Assembly: GCA_011800805.1 (NCBI GenBank)
Contig: MPNW01000054.1
Location: forward strand, 206,054 to 246,830
From: Hirudo medicinalis
Lineage: Eukaryota > Annelida > Clitellata > Hirudinida > Hirudinidae
Reading direction: 5' to 3'
DNA: 40,777 nucleotides
Positions within the stretch are counted from its first letter, which is position 1. Each line of letters starts with the position of its first letter. Positions 25,846 to 40,777 of the stretch are shown piece after piece. Both the position numbers and the translations under genes were made by a program. The notes beneath the pieces are model-generated. The model was not told where the DNA came from. It made no database searches and saw only the letters and a list, made by a program, of their open reading frames with translations.

Positions 25846-28800
25846 ATGGGCTTAATCCAAAGTAGACGCAACAATAGAACGCCTGAGACCGAGCAGACGA
25901 CATCAAATGCTTACAAATATCCACCCAAATCAGGCAAGAAAATTGTTTCTTTTCTCAAAAAATGTTATTATTGTAATTTCCAATTAAATGATGTAATTTT
26001 AAAAGATTCCTCTAGCCTTCGTTTATCTAGCTGCTTTTATTAAGCAATCAGCAATTATAATTTCAATTGAATGCCATCTAATCCAAACCATGCTTCTACA
26101 AGTTTCCATACATGATCTTGAAATTAGATATCTGCATATGGTTATTAGTTTTATTTTATACAACACAATTTTTCATATTTACACTCGCATCAACAGGCAA
26201 CTATTTTGGCACTCACTTTTTCATTGGAGGTGAGAAGTTTGAAACCATGAAACCAGATGTTTACCTCTTTGGGGAAAACGAAGATTTGAATTTTCTGGGA
26301 AGCAAACCCTCACCAGTTAGTGATTACTTTGATGTGCGAAATGGATGGATAATATTGGGTTGAATTGCTTGGATTTAAACAATTAAAAGTTATTGTGTTT
26401 AAATAAGGGCTATAAACATGAAATTTTTGTTGCACCAATGGCTGCAAAATTTAAGTGAAGCTAGATAGCATGTTGTTATTAATAAAGCCAAAATAGAAAA
26501 ATGTTTTTAATGCAACATCAAGAAGCACAATTTATTTGCCCTTCTCAGTGCTCTGCTATAGAATCAAGAAAACCTTATTTTACACTTCACATTTTATTGT
26601 ATAATAATACATGCTTACTATGTTAATGAAACCATTCCATGGTAATGCTTCTCTTTCCTGCAATAATTTCTCTTTCAAGGCATATAAATGTATAAGTTAA
26701 AGTGTACACAAAAGAACTCATATCTTGGCTTTTTAGCAACTCCAGCAAGTCTTTAGTTTGCAACGTGTGGTTTTTTTTATGTGTTTTGATTCTAACATTT
26801 CTAGTCTTCTGATCAGTTTCCATACCCAGCTCCCCACCCTGGTGAACCCACAAAGACTCTTAAAAGCCTCGTCAATATTCGAAAGGACTCACTCAAATTT
26901 GTCAGGTAATGTTTATCACCCGATTACATGATCGTTGAAAAGTTAAGTTGTGATCTTTAGAAATCAAGTTTCTTTGCTTGGTTGTATTGCTTGCTTGTAA
27001 ACAAACCTTTAAGCATATAACTACTGTCCTGAAAAACAATGGTTAAAAATCACTATTTTCTAACTCAGTCATTTATGAGTAATTTCGCAATCAACAGCCA
27101 TTATTCAATCAAGACGATTGTCTCGATAGCCGGATCTCATTTATCGACGTCGTAAATGTTAATTAGCCCTCCGGTAGCACGCCATTCATTAAATCTGACT
27201 AAACAGAGAGAGCGAGGAGAGCAAGAAGAACTCGAGCGACTCCAATTCCGACCGCGACCCTTCGCCCGACCCCGAAGAGAACCCGTCGACCTCCTACAAC
27301 ATCGAGTTCATGTTCGACACGGACGTCAAGTGCGCCATCACCATCTATTACTTCGCTGCCGAGGAGATCGTCAACAAGCAAGCCGTGTCGGTGCTAGCAT
27401 TCCGAGGAGTTGATTGATGTTCACGAGAATGTTGACATGATGGTTTTTTTATTGTGATACTGTGGTCGCTACGTCGGCAAGAAGTTGTCCTCATTAATGT
27501 TGTAATTACAGTCGTCGATGCGCATTTCAAGCAGTTTAAACGCTGAGTCTTTGTTTTGGAGCAATAGTGACACTTTAATAATAGTACTCTAATAAGACTC
27601 ATTATCATCATCATCAACATTATTATCATCATTCATAATTGATTTTTAACTGGCGTTAATTAATTATAATAATTAATTATTTATTTATTAATGAATAAAT
27701 ACAACTTATTCAACGCCTTCGTCGTCGCGGGCATAGCATCTTCGCCGACCGATCTTTGCATAATTTTGCGTTCAATTTCCAGCTACTTTCCAAAGGACCC
27801 GAGCATGAATTCCGAGACTTTCCGCTACAAGAGAGGCGTCAGTCAGGTGTTTAGTCAACCAACGCACGTCATCGACCCTAGCAAATATCCCGAGACCGAG
27901 GTTTGCACGTCGCCGCCGACCGTCAGATGAATTTTTATCGGGCACGATGGAAATACTCGGACACGATTCGCATTGTGTTTAGACTTAAGTTAATTCTTGA
28001 GCAGAACGTCGGCCTCAAAATTATAACGGAATGGTCGACTGGAGCAGTTGCCGGAGCTTTTCGCATTTGCTTGCATTTTGCTTTGATATCCATTGCGGAT
28101 GTCGATAAGATGATACGAACGATTTGTGCATGGATGAGGATTATAAAAGCCATTAAGAATCAAAATGGATTGTTAATCTTATTAGTTTAATTTAAGATAA
28201 TTTAATAACGATGTCATTAAATTCTGCATATTTTACCACATTTTACAGTGGCAATACAGCTTCAACAAGGAAGTTGTACCAATAGTAATACAGTGCGTGG
28301 TCGAAGAAGAGGGTTAGCCTGGATGTTTTAATTAGCATTTATTAACATTGAAATTATCATTCTTGACGTGCAATTACTGCATACAAAATTATTAAATTCA
28401 ATCAGCACTGCTAAAACCGACAGTTTGATGTGTTTTTAGAGCGACGGCGATTTCAATTCTTTCGATAAACGAAACGCTACCCCGTCCATCGGCACCTTTC
28501 TTCGTTTGCAGAGCACGTCGGTCACTCGCACATGACCTTTGCAGTCGTGGACAAGATGGCCGATGGAAATTATGTCGTCAAAGCATTGAAACAGAAACAA
28601 ATGGTCGACGGACTGTGTTACCTACTGCAAGAGATTTATGGCATCGAAAACAAAAACACGGAATCTGTCAAGGTTATGTTTAGCACTCGTCGACCCGTTG
28701 ACACGTGTGTTTCATCGTGCCTCATATAAGCCTCACGCTTAATTGGTCGGCGGCCGGTCGGATGTTGAAATCACAGGTGCACTGTTTGGAGCAGTCAAGC

Positions 28801-30109
28801 ATTCATTGCACAGCTATTTCTGAATTGAACCTCAACTCAACTTTCATCCCCATGAGGCACCTCTCAGAAATGGAGCTACATAAATGGTCTAAGGACCCCA
28901 GACGCTTAAGCTATGGCACTGTATAAATACATTTATTATTATTGTTGTCGTCGTCATTATCACGAGCCTTGATCGAAGGCCTCACTTTGTTTGCTTCCTG
29001 CCATCAGCCGGACGACGAGATCGAAGACACGGGCTCCGAGTGCGTGATTTGCATGTGCGAGACGAGAGACACCATCATTCTCCCCTGCAGACATCTTTGC
29101 CTCTGCAACGGATGTGCCGATAACCTCAGATACCAAGTTAGTCGAATCGGCATTGGCGGTAGGAATTTTCGACGAATTGTAAGGGTTTTATTTATTAAAA
29201 AAAAAAAAAAAAAACCAGGTTCAACATAAAATATTTATTACTATATTATTAGATTATTATATTTGTTATTTGTTAAGTTATTATGCAATTTTTCATTTCA
29301 TTGCATTGTAAATTGATGGTTATTCAATGTTATTATTGGTGCCATTACAATTAGTAATGGTTTCATTCTGATTGTGTTCTGGCACCCTTGCTATCCATTC
29401 GAGTAATCACATGGTCTCTCGTGGTCATCTTACATCTAGGCCAACAACTGCCCAATATGCAGGGCTAAGTTCAGAGCCCTCCTGCAGATCAGAGCCATAC
29501 AGAAGAAGAAATTGCTCCCAACATCAGCAAAACATGGGACAGGGGCTGCCAATGTCTCCTTAAGACAGGTTTGTGAATTACTCAGGCAGTTACTGTGAAC
29601 GAGTGAATGATGCTCGCGTGATTTTACTTTAATCGGAATAATATTATTTTAAAAGTCATTTAATTTATGCTTTTATCAACTTTTCAACAGACTAATTGGA
29701 GTATTTCTAAATTATTTTATTAAATAAAATATTTTTTGAAAATAAATAAAATATTTTTTGGAAATAAATAAAATATTTTTTGAAAATAAATAAAATATTT
29801 TTTAAGGACATCCAGCCACTTTCTTTATTTATAACCGTCTATATCAACTATCAGTCAATCATTCGACAGAGAGACATTAGCTCTGGCGACGTGGAGGCGT
29901 CTGCTCAGATCTGTCAGGACGGCGTACCTTCAGGTTACGAGGCAGTGTCGTTGGTCGAAGCCCTGAACGGACCCACCTTGCCCCACAGGGCTCGCCAAGT
30001 TCCGACCACTTTTACCTCGGATGCCACTCTGCAGTCGGTCTTCTGCGACAACTTGGTCTCCTCTAATGGCGGTGCGTTGTTTTATTGTGATGATAATGAT
30101 GGCGAGGGC

Positions 30110-30140
<31 letters not shown>

Positions 30141-31830
30141 GCATTTAGACGGATTTGTCATGTTTTGGAGGTCATGAAAATTTATTTGCTTTTTTATACG
30201 GTTTGTGAGGTCAATTGATATTAGGTTATTGATTATCTTGTACAGTAAACAGAGATCAGCTATGAGATGACTATGTTCTATTAACATATCACCTGGCAAG
30301 TTGTTCGGTGGCCAAATCGAAAACACCACTCCAATAATAACGAATGAAGCGTTTGTTTTGAGAACTAAAGCTCGAGTCTGCAAAAAATATTTCAACGTGA
30401 GAATAATGCAAAGGTAGTCGAACTCGAACCCGATGATAAGAAATGTTTCTGATGATGAATGCGACTCCCCCCTCTCGATCGTCTGTCCCATCGGATAAAT
30501 ATTCTGAATGTCCACACCCAGTTGTCGACAATTTCTTCCGGGGTGGAATTAGTTGTGAGAGGGAGGGTCTCCCTGACTTGCTGTGCCATTTTTAATTCTT
30601 TCGCGTTTTGGCACCTCATGTTATATTCAGTTTCTGCTTCTCTTTCTACGAGGTCCCGGTTAGAGAAAGTTTCTTTGTTGTGGTGTCTGAGGAGGAACGA
30701 ATCAGAACCGATGAGATCTTCCACAACCTCGGGGCTTGAGGCGTCTCGTTGTTGTTCGTTCGCCAACTTTTTGTCACGAATTATAAGCTTATAATTAATA
30801 TAATTAATATAATTAATAAATATACGTCTCTAATGACTGGATTGTGTAATTATATTGAATTAGCACTTTAGCTAATTATAAATCGGAAACTTTTTTGCAT
30901 CATCATCGACATCACCAGATGTCAGGACGGTTCAGTCACAGCAGCAGCTGGCAGGACACGGCAATCAAATCACGAGCTCCGCCAAGAAGGCCACTTTGGC
31001 CACGTGCGAGAACGACATAATATCCTCCTCCTCTGCTTCCTCCATTTCCTCGAAAACCAAGAGTCGCTCCTTCTGCTCGACCAATGAACGTTGTGGTGAA
31101 GATGATGACACAAATGACAGGAATGATGCCAACATGATCATCACAAATCGCAGGAGTAGTACCAAAGGCAAGAGGTTTGTAGCATCATCAATCGATTCGT
31201 CGGTTGATTTATTGATTGTATTGATTGACGATGTTATTTTAGGTGCGATGATTCTTGGGCATGTTAAGTAACATGACACAACATTTCATTTTGTTGGTTA
31301 AATATTTGGCATCGACAGTTTACGATTACACTGCCGTTTGCTCTTCACAAAAAGGGCCAAAAAGATGGCGATAAAAAATCATGTCATGTCTTTCTTAGAA
31401 GGTACATTTGTTTTACCAAAGTGACATGGCTGAGGAAGATGTGACGTCGTCGTCGGTTCAGGTGCTCAACTCACCTGCCGAAGAAGAGACCGACAGGTGC
31501 GACAGTAGCAGCGTCCTCCCAGTCTCCGTTCGCAGCTCGGTCGCCAACACCAGCATGGACTCGGAGATCACTTCCAACTCGGACTCAGACGTGGGTCACA
31601 ACATCCACAACGATGTCACCCCTCTTCATGCGACAAGATGTGACGACTGGAACGACGGGTCCCTCGCGACGAGAGAAGAATCACCGAGACAGGATGCATC
31701 GGAGGACAGTGATGGGGCATGTGCCATAGCCATCGAGGAATCCTTCTGCTTGACCCCAGCGGAGGAGGCAGGGCCCGCTCGGCCGACGCTTTCGGGCCAC
31801 GCAGCGACCGGCAGCCCCGAGCTTCAATGA
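25846..31830 (+). CDS. MGRN1: MGRN1/RNF157-type RING E3 ubiquitin ligase
   Basis: Twelve exons join in frame to 647 residues: 25846-25933, 26197-26315, 26817-26905, 27207-27386, 27783-27900, 28249-28312, 28512-28672, 29008-29136, 29440-29568, 29870-30071, 30919-31174, 31422-31830. The N-terminus MGLIQSRRN carries the family's myristoylation-type Gly2. The conserved MGRN1 domain follows ([76 protein letters not shown]). The RING finger is at about 285-323 ([45 protein letters not shown]), with all metal ligands present. After it come [16 protein letters not shown] and a long Ser/acidic tail without a clear TSG101-binding PSAP motif. The family ubiquitinates membrane-trafficking and receptor-signalling targets. 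MGRN1 versus RNF157 cannot be separated here; an invertebrate co-orthologue is likely. The first intron has a GC donor. Confidence 0.95.
28780..28960 (+). repeat. Possible SINE-like insertion in MGRN1 intron 7
   Basis: A non-coding stretch ends with GGCACTGTATAAATACA followed by TTTATTATTATTG. The motif resembles the common tail of many tRNA-derived SINEs in invertebrates (a ..CTATATAAAT.. end followed by TTATT repeats). No convincing Pol III A/B boxes were identified at the head. Confidence 0.3.
29721..29805. repeat. 22-bp tandem repeat, about four copies
   Basis: The unit TAAATAAAATATTTTTTGAAAA is repeated at 29721, 29743, 29765 and 29787 with one or two changes per copy. It lies in MGRN1 intron 9, ending about 65 bp before the acceptor at 29869. 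Confidence 0.9.
30108..30135. repeat. Short (GAT)n microsatellite
   Basis: About nine GAT units, 37 bp after the exon 10 donor of MGRN1. Confidence 0.85.
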
Positions 31831-34113
31831 AGTCTGAGTCGGCATCTCGTCGGTTGGCTCGTTAGTTTTTCTTCTCGCGCTTTTCGAAAGAAGGCTTAAA
31901 AGTCACTTGCAGTCAGAGATTTTCCGATAGAACTATCCCTCGCGTTTTACAGAACAATCTCACTCAGTCAACAAATCCTCATGTTTTCCTCTGTATCTTA
32001 AAGCTGCACGGTGCTCGACGCCACTCGATTTTACCTTGTTTTGTAGATATTTAGAATTTAACAATTGCTTTTAGAACCCGTTGAAACCTCTTCGCATTAT
32101 TAATGATATTAGCAACGCTAACAGCATCGGGACGAACATCATCACCATCAAAACATAATTACCCCGTTCCTTTTCCAAGCGATTTAACGTCGACCTCGTC
32201 CATGTCCCTTTAGTAAACATACCTTGGCGGTGTTTTGCCACTTTGTATTAGGTGCTGTTAGATTATTTATCGGAGAATTATTTCTTATTGGGGGATGGAA
32301 TTTAAATGAACTCACAAATTCACCATCGACTCCATTATGTCGTAATAGTTAGATGCTATGTCAGATGCTATGACTCCCTAATTAAGCGTATCGAAATAAA
32401 ATTTTTCAAACTATATTTCTTTCACCAAAACCTGATCTGCTGTCTACTGAGGGAGACTGTTTGAAAGCAAACAGCAAAGAGAATCAGCCGACATGTTACG
32501 TATGCTCTGACAGATGGAAAAAGTTGTAAGAAAAGAAAATCAAGATTTAAATCCTAAAAAGTCAACTGCTCTCCTCTTGAAACTCTTTGTTGCATGAATG
32601 CGCTGAGCTATGGAGAATCGACTGAATGAATGAATGAGTGAATTGTCGCGCAACGATCATTAGTCGATCTAAAACTTGGCATGCAAAAATTGAGCCTATA
32701 TAAATGCAAGAGTCTAAATGCTTAAAAATGAATTAGATCATAAAAAAAGAATGGCAAAAATAATCTCGAAAAATCACCAGGTGTCGTGAAACCGACCTCA
32801 ACAAATAAAGGAATCCATGCAAACAATGGAAAATTCCAAAAGGGCTGCCTCAACATAATGGAAACGCAACCTGGGACTTCCCCCCTCTCTAAAACTGAAA
32901 CTTAACTGCTAACATGGCTCGGCCCGTACAAAATGCATGATGGTTACTGCCTTGCAGAGACAAGGTGACCAAAAATGGAAAGGTCGCAGTCCATAATGAA
33001 CTGCAGTAACAGGTATAACTATAATCATAACTCCTACGAGTGAGTCATCACGCTGGTCCGATTGACTGGAAAGATGTAATAATCGAACAAGGTAAATTCT
33101 AAACTGAGACAGCCCGACGAACAAATCTGAAAAGCTTCAAAAGAAGCGCCCGAGAAAGCCAGATAATGTACACGTCCGGCCATCAGTGCACCGCGAAGAG
33201 TTTGAAAATCACAAGAGAAACAGTAAAGAAACTGCAGTAGAAGAGAAAAAAGAGTAAGCAAACAGACAGTATAAAATGTCGAAATGCTCGATTATTGCAA
33301 ACCACCTTGCCGGTAGAGTGATGAGATCACCTTGATGGTGATGATGGTAATGATGATGGGACCACCGTCGTGGAATGGAAGAGTCACAAAAAGTAACAAG
33401 GAAAATGTATTGCTAACTGGATCGCATTGCGGCCTCTGACCACCACCGTCACATTAGAGCTTGCTAAAAAAAAAAGAAAACACCACAGCTAAAATTCAAG
33501 TTGAACAGAAGTTGCACAAGTTCGAGGAAAATTATAAAGACGGTCAAATGATCACAAGTAAGAAAAAAAATCAAAACAATTTTAAATCAAAATCACTAAA
33601 AGTTAGTCAGTCGTAGGCAGTCGACAATCGTGATTCATTAATTTCTGGAATTAACTAGCAGGTATTTCCTCTGTTGACGTGTTAAGCTCTAGTCACGTGC
33701 GGAACATTGGATTTCGTAGGTCAGTAGTTTAGCTCACGTCTAGCTCAGGAGATAAACTTGGCAGAAAATTCAGAGGAGAAAGTGTAAAAGAATGACTCCG
33801 ACTCCGGATTTAGTGTCATCGTTCGAAAGACGTACAATGGAATACTGCACGCTAGATTGTCAAAGAAAGATCAACCCCGTGTCGAATGAATCACATCATA
33901 ACCTGAGGCAAAACGAGTAGACATTCAAACAAGTTGAAATGAAATGAATTTCCAATAACAAAAAAATATACTTTTAAGCAAACAACAGCGCCATAAAATC
34001 ACATAAAAACAACCCACACCCAAACTCATCTCGAATACATTATTACAAAATCTCTAAATCGACAGACAGACCAGTTAACATCGAGAATGAACTGGTCCTA
34101 CTGATTATCGAAA
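31831..34113. other. Convergent intergenic region between MGRN1 and Slo
   Basis: About 2.3 kb with no supported gene. An AATAAA at 32395-32400 could end MGRN1. The rest is AT-rich with short low-complexity tracts (for example GATGATGG near 33335-33360), and no recognisable element was found. Confidence 0.4.
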
Positions 34114-34119
34114 TTTATT
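34114..34119 (-). terminator. Poly(A) signal AATAAA for Slo
   Basis: AATAAA on the minus strand about 80 nt past the Slo stop codon at 34200-34202. Confidence 0.55.
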
Positions 34120-34199
34120 GCAAACGAATATGGTTTATGGTTAGGAATATGATAAAACGCTCATTGCTCTTAGACATTGTGAATGGCTGCTTTGGTCCA

Positions 34200-40427
<6,228 letters not shown>

Positions 40428-40682
40428 CTGGAATTATTTTCAAGTTCGCAGCAATTTCGGAATAATTTCTAAACGGATTGATGAATTAATTCAAACATAA
40501 AAAGTAATAAAGCACATTTTTCCATTACTTTAGAGAGTCTATTTTGACGATCAACAACCAAAAACACTTCAACTCGTGACCAACGTCACGCGATCCTCGT
40601 GACAAACGAGTCACGGCTTGTTTACAACATCATTTCGAATATGATGTTTATTGAAACATACCTGCATAGCATGAGCGGGATA

Positions 40683-40685
<3 letters not shown>
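40428..40685 (-). other. Intron of the Slo gene
   Basis: No exon of the preceding RCK1 segment could be found before the right edge. The acceptor for the 40427 exon is AATTCCAG. The segment holds no other feature I can support. Confidence 0.5.

Positions 40686-40774
<89 letters not shown>
40686..40774. repeat. (TAA)n microsatellite at the right edge
   Basis: Nearly uninterrupted TAA repeat of about 88 bp reaching almost to the window end, inside the Slo gene. Confidence 0.95.
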
Positions 40775-40776
<2 letters not shown>

Positions 40777-40777
40777 T

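Noticed and set aside
26623..26853. Minus-strand 76-codon frame
   Set aside because: Opposite strand of MGRN1 intron 2 and exon 3; no independent support.
30063..30515. Minus-strand frame with a His run
   Set aside because: The His run is the (GAT)n microsatellite; the rest is MGRN1 intron and exon shadow.

Overview
The window is nuclear DNA from an animal, most likely an invertebrate. Its genes are split by many GT-AG introns, intergenic DNA is AT-rich with long (TAA)n tracts, and several proteins belong to animal-wide families: a BK/Slo potassium channel, MGRN1/RNF157, TAPT1, TMEM165, RBM39 and CDK20. I cannot assign a phylum. All homology calls are by eye against remembered family features; no search was run. 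Exon borders were placed by hand from splice signals, reading phase and conserved residues.

Layout, left to right. 1-432: 5' end of an antisense Gypsy-like LTR element (LTR, primer-binding-like site, start of gag). 470-1906 (+): an unrecognised single-pass membrane protein with a cysteine-rich stalk. 2015-7783 (-): a 14-exon gene for a myosin-VII-type tail (MyTH4-FERM-SH3) with no motor. 7992-9295 (-): CDK20. 9678-13180 (+): RBM39, divergent from CDK20. 13741-14718 (+): intronless C2H2 zinc-finger protein. 15459-17553 (-): TMEM165/GDT1 transporter. 17554-19738: gene-poor, with a decayed coding fragment and a degenerate MITE. 19739-23772 (-): TAPT1, 12 exons. 24545-25422 (-): unrecognised 197-residue charged protein with a hAT-type MITE in its intron. 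25846-31830 (+): MGRN1/RNF157 E3 ligase, 12 exons. 34200-40427 (-): 3' two-thirds of the Slo (BK) channel gene, whose pore half lies beyond the right edge.

The genes are ordinary eukaryotic neighbours, not a pathway. Two divergent pairs (CDK20/RBM39 and the 197-residue gene/MGRN1) probably share promoter regions. CDK20 and the motorless myosin tail are unusually close head-to-tail on one strand.

The most unusual signals are these. (1) About half of the 5' splice sites I could place (34 of 66 by hand) carry a pyrimidine at intron position +3 (GTTAGT, GTTGGT, GTTTGT, GTCGGT and similar), where animals nearly always have a purine. (2) The motor-free myosin VII-like tail gene. (3) A one-base frame break in the Slo exon encoding the calcium bowl. 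(4) Two apparent GC-AG introns. (5) An LTR ending 37 bp from an ORF start, and a MITE with target-site duplications 15 bp from a splice acceptor.
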